IMG/VR virus record: IMGVR_UViG_3300042401_000322
Span: 1-34,292 of that record
Reading direction: 5' to 3' (one strand)
Length of the DNA: 34,292 nucleotides
Origin: a virus
The notes beneath the pieces are model-generated. The model saw only the letters and a program-made list of their open reading frames with translations, did not search any database and had not been told where the DNA came from. Below, piece after piece: positions 21,253-30,621 of this stretch. The stretch's first letter is position 1, and each line of letters opens with the position of its first letter. The translations under genes were made by a program, and so were the position numbers.

Positions 21253-23468
21253 TGAGAAAAGTAGACGTATATATTGAAGTAATCGCTGATTCAAACAATT
21301 ACGAAAAGTTAGAATTGTTTAACGATGAAGAAATACAAATAAATAGCTCGATTCAAAACGTACAAGACCTTGCAAAGGTTTACACTGACTTTACGCAATC
21401 GTTTACCATTCCTGCTTCCCCACATAATAACAGGATATTTGAACACTTTTACCAATCTGACGTGGATGCAAACGACAACCCAAACATAAGACGTAACGCA
21501 TTTATCGAGATAGGTACGATTCCGTTTAGGAGTGGGAAGATATCAATTGAAAGGTCCAACGTTGTTAAGGGTAGAGTTGAAAGCTATTCTATTACGTTTT
21601 ACGGGGATTTAACAAGCTTAAAGGATAAGTTTGGGGATAAGACCTTAAAGGATTTGGATTTACGTTCATACGGAATGAATTACAGCGGTTCAAATGTTAA
21701 AGGTAGAATCATAAATACGACATCAAACGATTTAGAGTTTCCGTTAATCACTTCTAAAAGACACTGGACATACGGATTAAATACAAGTACATGCATAGAT
21801 ACAACGGGTGGTGCAATTGTTTACAATGAGTTGTTTCCTGCATTGAAAGTACAGCGCATTTTTGAAGCAATACAAAACAATTTTAACGTATCATTTAACT
21901 CTAATTTCTTTAATCAAAAGTTATTTACAGAGTTGTTTTTGTGGTTAAAGAGTGGTAAAGATTTTTTAGCTTATAGTGAAACGGAGAATTTAACTTTCAA
22001 TAGTGTAACGGGTACTAATAACATACTTCAAGTCCCACAGTATGCTCAAGTTTCCAGAACACAAAATTTAAAGGTGTCAGCACTTTTTACAAGCGCAACA
22101 GCTGGTATTAGAATTTTCATTGATGCGGTGTTAGATGGTAAACTTATAAAAACAACTGAGATTACAGAATCAGGTTTTGTAGCCATTTATTTTAATGCTG
22201 CATTATTTACGGGTTTTAAATTAGAATTAAGAGCAAGAGCGTCAACAGCAGGAACTGCAACGATAACATTTGTATTTAATTATCAGTATTATCAAACTAC
22301 ATGGAATGGGGGTTATGAGGTTTCACCATATGTAACAAACATAGCAAGCAGTGGAGCGGTTACTTTTTCAAGTCCTTATGTTGACCCGTCTGTATACGCA
22401 CCTAACATGAAGATTAGTGACTTTGTAAGTGGCATATTTAAAATGTTCAATCTTACGTGTTATGCTACATCAGTGGACAACTTCCAAGTAGAGCCGTTAG
22501 ATGATTGGTATTCAAAGGGGGCGGTTGTAGATATTACCAAGTATGTAGACACGGATGAAATAACAATCGAACGCCACAAACTTTACAAAGAAATTTCATT
22601 TGATTACGAGAAGTCAGAGAGTTATGTGAATGAAGCATACTTTAACCAAACAACCAACGCAACGAGAGAGTTTGGAAGTGTTAAGGAGTCATTTGCTAAT
22701 TATGATGGTGGAGATTATAAAGTTGACCTTCCATTTGAAAACATTTACTTTACCAAAGAAGATACAGCAGATGTTGATGAGCCACCGAAAGCATATTTAT
22801 TGAATGAAGACACAGCATCTGAGGGATATGACAATAAACCGATATTGCTTTATTTAGATTCATACCAAAGTACGTCATTTTATTTTAACGATGGTAGTGC
22901 AACAAGTTTATTAACAGCATACAGACCGTTGTGCAATCAAATAACCTACAACAATGTAGTATATTCAAATCACTTTGCAACCGAGCCAAGTGCGTTAAAT
23001 GGTGTGACAATTACAAATAGTTTGTACTCACAATACTATGCAGGTTACTTGCAAAACCTATTCAATCCTAAAAACAGACTGACAAACGTTAAAGCATTAT
23101 TCCCTATTTCATTGCTTACAAGCTTAAAGCTAAATGATAGGTTAATAATCAGAGACAAACGTTATATCATTAACGAGATGAAAGCGAACCTTACAACGGG
23201 TGATGTTGACCTATCTTTGATAAATGATTTTAGAGCGGTAGCTAATGTTAACATACCTGTTCAAAGTGCTGCGGAAAGTGAAGTTGAGATACCTATATTT
23301 CTTGAAGATGGAGTTGCCGATATGTTAGGTTATGGAGTTGACTTTATTACTTACACTACGGAACAATTAGTTACAGTTACTATACCCGAAAATTTAACGG
23401 GGCTTCCAAAAACATTTAATTATTATAGAAATACTAAACCTTACTTAACAATTTACCAAGATGCTTAA
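21252..23468 (+). CDS. Large tail/baseplate protein (738 aa)
   Basis: Begins RKVDVYIEVIADSNNYEKLELFNDEEIQINSSIQNVQDLAKVYTDFTQSFTIPAS, with the conserved TDFTQSFTIPASPHNN motif familiar from Bacteroidota siphophage tail proteins. The rest alternates strand-rich segments (WTYGLNTSTCID, YQYYQTTWNGGYE) and ends in an acidic beta stretch. Probably a distal-tail or central baseplate protein. No peptidoglycan-hydrolase motif seen. It is the largest late gene and overlaps the next small gene by 8 bases. Confidence 0.65.
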   Translation: MRKVDVYIEVIADSNNYEKLELFNDEEIQINSSIQNVQDLAKVYTDFTQSFTIPASPHNNRIFEHFYQSDVDANDNPNIRRNAFIEIGTIPFRSGKISIERSNVVKGRVESYSITFYGDLTSLKDKFGDKTLKDLDLRSYGMNYSGSNVKGRIINTTSNDLEFPLITSKRHWTYGLNTSTCIDTTGGAIVYNELFPALKVQRIFEAIQNNFNVSFNSNFFNQKLFTELFLWLKSGKDFLAYSETENLTFNSVTGTNNILQVPQYAQVSRTQNLKVSALFTSATAGIRIFIDAVLDGKLIKTTEITESGFVAIYFNAALFTGFKLELRARASTAGTATITFVFNYQYYQTTWNGGYEVSPYVTNIASSGAVTFSSPYVDPSVYAPNMKISDFVSGIFKMFNLTCYATSVDNFQVEPLDDWYSKGAVVDITKYVDTDEITIERHKLYKEISFDYEKSESYVNEAYFNQTTNATREFGSVKESFANYDGGDYKVDLPFENIYFTKEDTADVDEPPKAYLLNEDTASEGYDNKPILLYLDSYQSTSFYFNDGSATSLLTAYRPLCNQITYNNVVYSNHFATEPSALNGVTITNSLYSQYYAGYLQNLFNPKNRLTNVKALFPISLLTSLKLNDRLIIRDKRYIINEMKANLTTGDVDLSLINDFRAVANVNIPVQSAAESEVEIPIFLEDGVADMLGYGVDFITYTTEQLVTVTIPENLTGLPKTFNYYRNTKPYLTIYQDA

Positions 23469-23637
23469 CACAATTATACAACTATTGAAGTCTAACGATT
23501 TCTACGGACAAAGCGAAATAATAGACATCGCTAAGGGAAAATATAAACTAACGACTTCGGTTCGTGAAAGCTACAAACAAGCGAAACGGGAGTTATACTT
23601 AAAACAAGCTACAAATGGCAGAAAAGAAAATAATTGA
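23461..23637 (+). CDS. Small basic protein before the tape measure (58 aa)
   Basis: The ATG lies inside the end of the 738-aa protein gene and the gene overlaps the tape measure start by 23 bases. It encodes a helical basic protein (TSVRESYKQAKRELYLKQA). It could be a small tail or tape-measure chaperone by position. Function not recognised. Confidence 0.5.
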   Translation: MLNTIIQLLKSNDFYGQSEIIDIAKGKYKLTTSVRESYKQAKRELYLKQATNGRKENN

Positions 23638-25264
23638 ATTAGAGGTAAAGAATAATTTAGGTTCGCTTAAATCACAATTACGAGAGGCACAAGCGGAAGT
23701 AGCGAAGTTGTCTGAGCAGTTTGGTGCAACGTCACGAGAGGCAGCAAATGCAGCGAAAAGAGCAGCGGAACTTAAAGACCAAATCGAAGATGCGAAGGCG
23801 TTAACGGATGCGTTTAACCCTGATGCTAAATTCAAAGCGTTATCTTCATCTTTGGGAGGTGTAGCGAGTGGATTTGCTGCCTATCAAGGTGCTTTGGGCT
23901 TAGTAGGTGTTGAAAGTAAGAAGGTAGAAGAACAACTTTTGAAAGTTCAAAGCGCCATGGCTTTAGCTGATGGTTTGCAATCAATTGGTGAGGCAAAAGA
24001 TTCATTTATTCAATTAGGAGCAGTAATAAAAAACCAAGTTGTAGCTGCGTTTGCTACACTTAGAGGGGCTATAATGGCAACGGGTATAGGGTTAATAGTT
24101 ACCGCTATTGCTGTTTTATTGCCTAAAATAATAGAATGGGCTGATTGGACGGGTAGAGCACGTAAAAAACAAGAGGAATTAAACGATAGTTTAGAAAGAC
24201 AACAATCAAAAATACGTGAAAGTAGGAAAGAACTTGAAAGAGATTTAGATTTTAGGTTAAGATATGCGAGAGCATTAGGTAAATCAGATGAAGAATTGGC
24301 TAAAATAAAAGAAAGTAATACTAAAAAAACAAACGCAAGTATTTATTCTGAGATTGAAGCCGCTAGAAAAAGATTAAAAGCATTACGTGAAGCTGATTTA
24401 GGGGTTATGGCTTCATCACGTGAAGAATATAACGAGCTTGTAAAAAACAATAGAAAAAAACGTGAAGCAATTGTTCAAGAAATTAAAGGACTGACTGATA
24501 ATATTAAAAGAAATAACGAGGACCTATTAATTGAACAAACAGAACAAAATAGAAAAGAGGTTGATGTAATTGTAAAAGGTTCTAAAGAAAAGAAAGAGGC
24601 AAAAGAGCGTGAAAAACTTGATGAGATAAATACTTTAAAACCTAAAACAGCTGATGAAATTGTAAGTGAAGAACGCAGAAAAAGAGAACAATTAGCACAA
24701 ATAAATAAAGAGGCAAACGAGGAGTATATAAAAGACCTTAAAAAAAGAGTTGAAGATGAAGAACAACTCGAAAAACAAGTAAAAGACCAAAAAATAAGAA
24801 TGGCTTACGATGCGTTTAGCGTTATTCAAGGTGTTGCAGACTTGTTTGCTCAAGGTAATGAAGCTGACCAAAAGAAAGCGTTCCAACTAAACAAAGCGGT
24901 TAACATTGGACAGGCAATTATGAACACTGCGCAAGGTGTGACAGCTGCTTTAAGTGGGGGTGGTAACCTTGGTAAAGTGGCAACGGGTTTGAATTTTGTA
25001 GAGGCTGGATTAATAGGAACGATTGGAGCTTTGAATATTGCAAAGATAGCTAACACACAATTCCAAGGTGGCGCAAATAATGGTGGAGGCAACACACCAA
25101 TAGCAAGCGCACCACGTACACCGAGCTTTGATATTATACAAGCACAACCACAAATGCAGTTAGGAGCTTTGCAACAACAACCGGTTAAAGCTTATGTAGT
25201 AAGTGGTGAAGTGTCAACATCTCAAGCATTAGATAGGAATAGGGTAAGAAATGCAACATTTTAA
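23615..25264 (+). CDS. Tape measure protein
   Basis: The 549-aa protein has a long coiled-coil N-terminus (LEVKNNLGSLKSQLREAQAEVAKLSEQFG and on), a hydrophobic segment near residues 143-170 (ATLRGAIMATGIGLIVTAIAVLLPKII), long charged helices with repeated Lys-Glu pairs (about 175-420) and a glycine-rich C-terminal part. This is the plan of siphophage tape measures, which set tail length and assist DNA entry. At about 1.5 angstrom per residue the tail would be roughly 80 nm, an estimate. The middle is more AT-rich than the ends. Confidence 0.8.
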   Translation: MAEKKIIELEVKNNLGSLKSQLREAQAEVAKLSEQFGATSREAANAAKRAAELKDQIEDAKALTDAFNPDAKFKALSSSLGGVASGFAAYQGALGLVGVESKKVEEQLLKVQSAMALADGLQSIGEAKDSFIQLGAVIKNQVVAAFATLRGAIMATGIGLIVTAIAVLLPKIIEWADWTGRARKKQEELNDSLERQQSKIRESRKELERDLDFRLRYARALGKSDEELAKIKESNTKKTNASIYSEIEAARKRLKALREADLGVMASSREEYNELVKNNRKKREAIVQEIKGLTDNIKRNNEDLLIEQTEQNRKEVDVIVKGSKEKKEAKEREKLDEINTLKPKTADEIVSEERRKREQLAQINKEANEEYIKDLKKRVEDEEQLEKQVKDQKIRMAYDAFSVIQGVADLFAQGNEADQKKAFQLNKAVNIGQAIMNTAQGVTAALSGGGNLGKVATGLNFVEAGLIGTIGALNIAKIANTQFQGGANNGGGNTPIASAPRTPSFDIIQAQPQMQLGALQQQPVKAYVVSGEVSTSQALDRNRVRNATF

Positions 25265-25285
25265 TCAATTCTAAGTTATAAAGAT

Positions 25286-25852
25286 ATGCAGAACATAGAG
25301 CTAACAATAAAGGATGACGAGCAAGGGGTATTCGCAATTTCATTAGTCGACAAGCCCGCGATTCAAGAAGATTTTATTTTCTTAAGTGAGATTAGTGTAG
25401 AATTGAAAGTAACCAACGATGAGAAACGTGAAGTAGTTGGACTTGCCTTAGTGCCTAACAAACAAATTTACAGACGTATACAAGACAAAGAGTTTACGAT
25501 CTCGTTTAGTGAAGAAACGATTGCAAAGGTGCAAGAACTCTACCTAAAAAAGAATTACAATAACAACGTAACCGTCGACCACGAACATAGTGTTGAAGGG
25601 GTTAGCTTAATTGAAAGTTGGATTGTTGAGGATGAGAAATTCGATAAGTCTAATCTTTACAACTTGAATGCGGTTAAGGGGTCATGGGTTGTTAAAATGA
25701 AGGTGTACAATGAAGAAGTTTGGCAACAAATCAAAGATGGTAAATTTAAAGGATTTAGTATTGAGGGTAAGTTTGACGGCTTAGACCAATTGCAAGCGGA
25801 AAGTCATGAGGACATAGTAAACGAAATAAAGGAACTTTTAAAATCAATATAA
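25286..25852 (+). CDS. XkdF-like prohead protease
   Basis: The 188-aa protein has the XkdF/S78_2 plan: SLVDKPAIQEDFIFL near residues 20-34, VVGLALVPNKQIYRR near 51-65, VDHEHSVEGVSLIESWIVED near 98-117, and GSWVVKMKVYNEEVWQQIKDGKFKGFSIEGKF near 132-163. His in DHEH and the neighbouring serine region correspond to the usual catalytic site. It would cut scaffold and capsid precursor during maturation. It is separated from the scaffold by about 3 kb of fibre-type genes. Confidence 0.8.
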   Translation: MQNIELTIKDDEQGVFAISLVDKPAIQEDFIFLSEISVELKVTNDEKREVVGLALVPNKQIYRRIQDKEFTISFSEETIAKVQELYLKKNYNNNVTVDHEHSVEGVSLIESWIVEDEKFDKSNLYNLNAVKGSWVVKMKVYNEEVWQQIKDGKFKGFSIEGKFDGLDQLQAESHEDIVNEIKELLKSI

Positions 25853-25854
25853 AA

Positions 25855-26574
25855 ATGGGAGTAACAATAATTGACAACACGCAAACAATTAACAACGCAA
25901 CATGGAAGGTGCAACCTGATGTGTTGACGTCTGAAAGCGGAATAGTAAAAGAAAACGGAACAATCCATTACATTGATGGTAAGTTGAAATATCATGTTGA
26001 CGGCTCGATTAAAGAGGTCGGTGTTGGACAAGATTACGGTATTACTGTATTGGATAAGATTACAGCCGTTCCTGGTTCACCAACAGTAGGAGATAGGTAT
26101 TTATACGCAACAGGAACGTATGCAGGGGTGATTGAATGGGATGGTACATTTTGGGCTTATGTATTACAGAATTCAGCTGCAACAGTAGGCACTTTGGTAA
26201 CAGCGGTTAAGAATAACACTACTTACAGATGGAACGGTACAAGTTGGGTAACGTACACGCAACAAAAAGTGATTGATCTAAGTTTGTCACGTAAAACGGA
26301 TGATTACACTTTAGTAGCTACTGACAACGGGCAAGTTGTTGAAATGAACAAGGCAACTGCTAACACTTTAACAGTGCCACAAAACATTTTTACAGCAGGT
26401 CAACAAGTGTTAATAACACAATGCGGAGCAGGACAAACAACAATTGCTGCGGGTTCGGGTGTAACGTTACGTTCAGACGGTGGTAAATTGAAAATAAACA
26501 CTCAGTATTCGAGTGCTACGATTCTATTTATTTCTGCTACGGAGGCTTATGTATTCGGTAATTTAGCATTATAA
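25855..26574 (+). CDS. Virion structural protein, fibre-like (239 aa)
   Basis: Two bases after the protease. Contains PTVGDRYLYATGTYAGVIEWDGTFW (about 75-100), a cell-surface binding-type repeat, and KTDDYTLVATDNGQVVEMNKATANTLTVPQN (about 147-177), which is common in fibre and head-fibre proteins. Rich in Thr, Gly and Asn. Could be a head fibre or tail fibre. No enzyme motif. Confidence 0.6.
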   Translation: MGVTIIDNTQTINNATWKVQPDVLTSESGIVKENGTIHYIDGKLKYHVDGSIKEVGVGQDYGITVLDKITAVPGSPTVGDRYLYATGTYAGVIEWDGTFWAYVLQNSAATVGTLVTAVKNNTTYRWNGTSWVTYTQQKVIDLSLSRKTDDYTLVATDNGQVVEMNKATANTLTVPQNIFTAGQQVLITQCGAGQTTIAAGSGVTLRSDGGKLKINTQYSSATILFISATEAYVFGNLAL

Positions 26575-26816
26575 TGAGCTTAATACCTTCGTTTATAAGG
26601 TTTAAAGAAGTCACTACCGCATTGGATAGTGACTCTTTATTTTTACAACCTATTGATAGTGACATACCTAAAAAAATTGATTTGGGAACGTTCAACTCGA
26701 TTAGCGGTGACTTAGATAATAACATTATATTTGGTGGCACGGGTGCAGATGAGGACGTGGATAAAATAATCGGTGGTTTAGGTGTGAGTATTAATTCAGA
26801 TATATACAATTTATGA
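26574..26816 (+). CDS. Hypothetical small structural protein (80 aa)
   Basis: One-base TAATG overlap with the preceding gene and ATGA overlap with the next. Contains SLIPSFIRFKEVTTALDSDSLFLQP and ends with a glycine-rich acidic part. Probably a fibre-associated protein by context. Function unknown. Confidence 0.5.
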   Translation: MSLIPSFIRFKEVTTALDSDSLFLQPIDSDIPKKIDLGTFNSISGDLDNNIIFGGTGADEDVDKIIGGLGVSINSDIYNL

Positions 26817-28159
26817 GCGATATAACAAAGAGAATATTAATAAAAAGGGGTAGTGGCACACCTACTATTCCTGTAAGTTCAGACCATAGGGACGGCACGT
26901 GGTTAGCTACGGATATTTATGAAGCGGAGTTCTATTTAGATACGGCAAACAACCAAGTTTACACGAATATAAATGGTGTAATAACTTCTTTAAATCCTAC
27001 TTCATCACTTTCGGGAAACAACTTTGTATTTGTGTTTAGTAAGAACGATTTTCCACCCGCAGTGGCGAACGTTATAACGCTTGCAAATGAGGTTACCTAC
27101 TTCATTACAACAACAATAGATTTAACGGGTGATAGATTAGTTGGTGGCACTAATAATGCTATCATTGGTGGTTCTTCCGAAAGTTGTATATTAAAAAGTA
27201 CGGGGTTAAGTAGTGGAACGGCTTTAATTACGTCGGTGTATTCCTTACCTATGCGGAATATAACTATTACACACGGCACGGCTTTAAATCTTGATGGTGA
27301 TGGTACCACAACCGCATTGGATTGGTTCGGTGTAAACTTTACGGACTGCGCAACGGTTGGAACGATAAAAGACTATACCAATTTTATCATGGCAGATAGT
27401 GCGTTTCTAAACTCTCAAGGATTAACCTTTGACGGGTCAATTGGAACGATAGGAATGAGTAATTGTTTGTTTGATTGTAGAACTTCGGGAACAGCTTTTA
27501 TTTTACCAAGTACATTAACGGTTACACGTAGGTTTAGAATCATCTATTCGTCGTTTGTTGTGTTGAGTGGGGAAACGGGAATAAATGTAAATGCGAGTGC
27601 GAGTATAGGAGATGAACGATACATTTTAGATACGGTGAACTTCAGTGGTGGTGGAACGTATACAAGCGGTGTTGCCTATACGGATAACAAGGCTTTATTT
27701 GTGAATTGTGTGGGTATTACAAACACGTCGACAAAGGGGTTCATGTACATGGTTAACAACGCAACAGATACAACTATTGGAGTAAGTAACGTTAACGTGT
27801 GGGTTAAAGCAAGTGGTACGACAACGAGTGGGACAAACTCTAAATTCACGCACACAACTAACCGACTAACTTACAACGGAGCATTCACGGGGTCATTTTT
27901 AGTAACGGTTAACGCGACAACACGAAGTGCGACATCGAATCAATCAATTAGTATTGGAGTGGCAAAGAACGGTACTATAATCGCTGAAAGTGAGGGTATA
28001 ATTAGAACAACAACATCGAATGTTGAACACGGTGGAAGTACACAAGCAGTTCTTGAAATGGTGGCGAATGACTATGTAGAATTGTTTGTAAGAAATACAG
28101 GTTCTGCAGATATAAGGGTGACGGATTTCAATTTCAACGTTATCAAAATACCCGTGTAA
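26813..28159 (+). CDS. Putative beta-helix receptor-binding/fibre protein
   Basis: The 448-aa product begins SDITKRILIKRGSGTPTIP, followed by FYLDTANNQVYTN, a frequent tail fibre N-terminus. From about residue 75 to 310 it shows short regularly spaced strands with Asn, Gly, Thr and Ser turns (ITHGTALNLDG, DSAFLNSQGLTFDG, LFDCRTSGTAF), the look of a right-handed beta helix. The last 120 residues look like a jelly-roll trimer end. It probably binds host surface glycans. No catalytic motif identified. Confidence 0.65.
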   Translation: MSDITKRILIKRGSGTPTIPVSSDHRDGTWLATDIYEAEFYLDTANNQVYTNINGVITSLNPTSSLSGNNFVFVFSKNDFPPAVANVITLANEVTYFITTTIDLTGDRLVGGTNNAIIGGSSESCILKSTGLSSGTALITSVYSLPMRNITITHGTALNLDGDGTTTALDWFGVNFTDCATVGTIKDYTNFIMADSAFLNSQGLTFDGSIGTIGMSNCLFDCRTSGTAFILPSTLTVTRRFRIIYSSFVVLSGETGINVNASASIGDERYILDTVNFSGGGTYTSGVAYTDNKALFVNCVGITNTSTKGFMYMVNNATDTTIGVSNVNVWVKASGTTTSGTNSKFTHTTNRLTYNGAFTGSFLVTVNATTRSATSNQSISIGVAKNGTIIAESEGIIRTTTSNVEHGGSTQAVLEMVANDYVELFVRNTGSADIRVTDFNFNVIKIPV

Positions 28160-28195
28160 TTTACAACAAACCGCCAATTTAAAAGTTAATAAAAT

Positions 28196-28810
28196 ATGAA
28201 TGAGATTAAGTACATTTTAGAGCAAATCAGGAAGACAAGAACAATAGTGCTAATCATAATCCTACTTGGTCTCATTCTTTTTTATTACAAGTCTTTAGTT
28301 ACGAAAGTAGTAATAACCAAAATAGAGAAAGTTGACGAAGTGAAAAAAGACATTAATAATAATGTTTTGATTCAACAAATGCTTAACGAGTTAATGTTTC
28401 AATATGGAGCGGATAGGGCTTATGTATTCCAGTTTTCTAACAATGTAATGTACTACGATGGGACACACCGAAACCATACGTCTATGAGTTTTGAAGTGTG
28501 TAACAATGGTGTAAGCTACGAATCAAGAAACTTACAAAAGTTACCTGTTAGCCTATTCCCATTATTCTTACAGGAGGTTATGTTAGACAAATGTAAGTAT
28601 ACCGACATTAATAAATTACAAGAAACATCCACAAGGCTAGCATTGAAGAAACAAGGTATTAAATCTTTATGCGTTGCGCCTTACTTTAAAGATGGTTATT
28701 TCGTTGCTTACATTGGTTTAGACTTTGTAAAAGAGTGTAATAAATTAGATTTTGACTATAAGGATTTTAAACAGAAAACTAACGAAATAGGAAGTATATT
28801 ATGCGAATGA
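28196..28810 (+). CDS. Membrane-anchored GAF-like domain protein
   Basis: The 204-aa protein has one membrane segment at about residues 17-32 (TIVLIIILLGLILFYY) after a basic start, then a short linker and a globular domain with the pattern FQYGADRAYVFQFSNNVMYYDGTHRNHTSMSFEV and a C-terminal GIKSLCVAPYFKDGYFVAYIGLDF, reminiscent of GAF/PAS-type sensor folds. Similar proteins occur in Bacteroidota phages but their role is unclear. It lies between the fibre and scaffold genes in the late region. Holin, signal or injection role are all open. Confidence 0.6.
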   Translation: MNEIKYILEQIRKTRTIVLIIILLGLILFYYKSLVTKVVITKIEKVDEVKKDINNNVLIQQMLNELMFQYGADRAYVFQFSNNVMYYDGTHRNHTSMSFEVCNNGVSYESRNLQKLPVSLFPLFLQEVMLDKCKYTDINKLQETSTRLALKKQGIKSLCVAPYFKDGYFVAYIGLDFVKECNKLDFDYKDFKQKTNEIGSILCE

Positions 28811-28968
28811 GAAAAGGAGGTAAAAAAGGGTGTCAGTGTAAAGATGGCACGTACAGTAAAGAGTGTTGCGACGGTCAATCACAAGGGATTGGAAGCACTG
28901 AGCAACAGGTAGTAAGTAATGTAAACCATACTATTGAAGTAAGGCAAATTACAACAGAAAGAGGTTAA
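28807..28968 (+). CDS. Small Cys-rich protein
   Basis: I take the ATG at 28807 (ATGA overlap with the GAF-like gene); 28801 is an in-frame alternative. The product has CQCKDGTYSKECCDG, four cysteines in 12 residues, followed by QGIG. This CxCxDGxYxxxCC-G-QGIG layout recurs in small Bacteroidota phage proteins. A metal- or disulfide-stabilised knob seems likely. Function unknown. Confidence 0.6.
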   Translation: MRKGGKKGCQCKDGTYSKECCDGQSQGIGSTEQQVVSNVNHTIEVRQITTERG

Positions 28969-28992
28969 ATAAGTTATTAAAGAAAAACGTTT

Positions 28993-29574
28993 ATGAATAA
29001 AGAAATAAAAGATGCGTTGAAGACTATCAAGACATTTTTAGGAATGGAAGTGAAGTTGGAGCAAATGAAGTTGATCGACGGCAACACGGTAATCGAAGCA
29101 GATTCTTTTGAACCTGGTGCAAGTGTTATGATTGTAGTTCCTGAAGGTGAACCAGTACCATTGGAAGTTGGAAAGTATGAACTTGAGGACGGTCGCTTAT
29201 TGGTAATTGAAGAAGTTGGAATTATTGCTTCAATCGAAGAAATGCCAAAGGAAGAAACAGAAGAAGAGATGCCTGTTGAAGCGGATGTGACTCCAGAAGT
29301 TGAAGTTAAGCAACCGAAGAAAGTTGTGCAAATCACTGAACAACACTTCGCAGAAATGGAGGCAAAGATTGCAGAGCTTGAAGCTAAATTAGCAGCAATG
29401 ACTCCTGAAGTAGTTGAAGAGCAACCAACGGACGTTATCGAATTTAGTGCTGAACCTAAACCGATTCAATTCAATCCTGAGAACGTACAACCAATGGAGA
29501 GAGTAGATTTAGCAATCAATACTCCAAAATCTTTGAGAGATAGAATTTTAGAAGAAGTATATAACAACAAATAA
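28993..29574 (+). CDS. Capsid scaffolding protein
   Basis: Immediately upstream of the major capsid gene, with an A-rich leader. The 193-aa protein is acidic and mostly helical or unstructured: a PLEVGKYELEDGRLLVIEEVG strand, a long acidic linker rich in Pro, Glu and Val, a coiled coil HFAEMEAKIAELEAKLAAM and a basic-hydrophobic end (RDRILEEVYNN). The N-terminal start plus coiled coil plus capsid-binding tail is a typical scaffold plan. It would be removed by the XkdF-like protease. Confidence 0.8.
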   Translation: MNKEIKDALKTIKTFLGMEVKLEQMKLIDGNTVIEADSFEPGASVMIVVPEGEPVPLEVGKYELEDGRLLVIEEVGIIASIEEMPKEETEEEMPVEADVTPEVEVKQPKKVVQITEQHFAEMEAKIAELEAKLAAMTPEVVEEQPTDVIEFSAEPKPIQFNPENVQPMERVDLAINTPKSLRDRILEEVYNNK

Positions 29575-29585
29575 ACAAATAAAAA

Positions 29586-30545
29586 ATGGCTACAACAGTT
29601 AACATTTCAACTTCATACGCTGGACAGGATTCTAAGCTATGGGTAAAAGCTGCTTTATTAAGCGGTAACACATTGGCAAATGGAGGGATGACTATCATTC
29701 CTAACATTGCTTATAAAACAACAATGCATAAGCTATCTACGGATGCTTTATTGAAAAATGCAACGTGTGACTTTACAGCACTTTCTGAGGTTTCTTTGAC
29801 TGAAAGAAGTTTGACATTGGAAAATTTCCAAGTTAACCTACAATTATGTAAAAAAGATTTTGAAGCTACATGGGAAGCTGAAGAAATGGGAGTTTCTGCT
29901 CACAAAGTATTGGCTAAATCATTCGTTGATTACTTATTAGCTTATATCACTGAGAAAGTTGCTTCAGCGGTTGAAACATCTATTTGGACGGGTGCAACGG
30001 CTACGGCTGGACAAATTGACGGTATCGCTACCTTATTAGCTGCTGATGCTGGTTTGCCAACTGCTAACGAGGTTGCTGGTTCTTCTGCTATTTCTGCTGC
30101 ATCTACTGTAATTGCTGAATTAGGTAAAATTGTAGATGCTATTCCAACAGCTTTGTACGGTTCTCCTGATTTGAAAATCTACATTCCTCAAGGTGTGGCT
30201 CGTGCCTATGTAAGAGCGTTGGGAGGTTTCTCTGTTGCAGCTACATCTAACAACGGTGTTGAAGCTAAAGGAACACAATGGTACAATGGTCAAGGTTTAA
30301 CTTTTGAAGGGATTCCTTTATTCGTTGCAAATGGTATGGCTGCTAACACTGCTATCGCTGCTGAAACTTCAAATTTGTTCTTCGGTTGCGGTTTATTAAA
30401 CGACCAAAACGAAGTTAAGGTAATAGATATGAGCCCATTAGACGGTTCGCAAAATGTACGTTTTGTACTTAGAGCTGGAATGGCAGTTAACTATCATTCA
30501 GTTTCGGATATCGTTACTTACAATATTCCAAACGCAGCTAACTAA
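29586..30545 (+). CDS. Major capsid protein
   Basis: The 319-aa product, directly behind the scaffold gene and with a strongly A-rich leader (AATAAAAA before the ATG). Sequence features: a TTMHKLSTDALLKNATCDF region, many Ala, Gly and Thr in strands, a VDYLLAYITEKVASAVETSIWTG helix consistent with the HK97 spine helix, a PDLKIYIPQGVARAYVRALGG beta strand, and a C-terminal QNVRFVLRAGMAVNYHSVSD end. Location, size and composition fit an HK97-fold capsid. A strong terminator lies directly behind it. Confidence 0.85.
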   Translation: MATTVNISTSYAGQDSKLWVKAALLSGNTLANGGMTIIPNIAYKTTMHKLSTDALLKNATCDFTALSEVSLTERSLTLENFQVNLQLCKKDFEATWEAEEMGVSAHKVLAKSFVDYLLAYITEKVASAVETSIWTGATATAGQIDGIATLLAADAGLPTANEVAGSSAISAASTVIAELGKIVDAIPTALYGSPDLKIYIPQGVARAYVRALGGFSVAATSNNGVEAKGTQWYNGQGLTFEGIPLFVANGMAANTAIAAETSNLFFGCGLLNDQNEVKVIDMSPLDGSQNVRFVLRAGMAVNYHSVSDIVTYNIPNAAN

Positions 30546-30567
30546 TTAATTAGCAAACAGATAACGT

Positions 30568-30601
30568 GGGGAGGAGCTTAAAGTCCCTCCCCTTTTTTTT
30601 T
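30568..30601 (+). terminator. Rho-independent terminator after the capsid gene
   Basis: Stem GGGGAGG / CCTCCCC (7 bp, all G-C but one A-T), an 11-base loop, then nine T residues. Strong; probably limits transcription into the tail-tube genes relative to the capsid gene. Confidence 0.9.
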
Positions 30602-30621
30602 AAAATTTAAAACTTAATCAG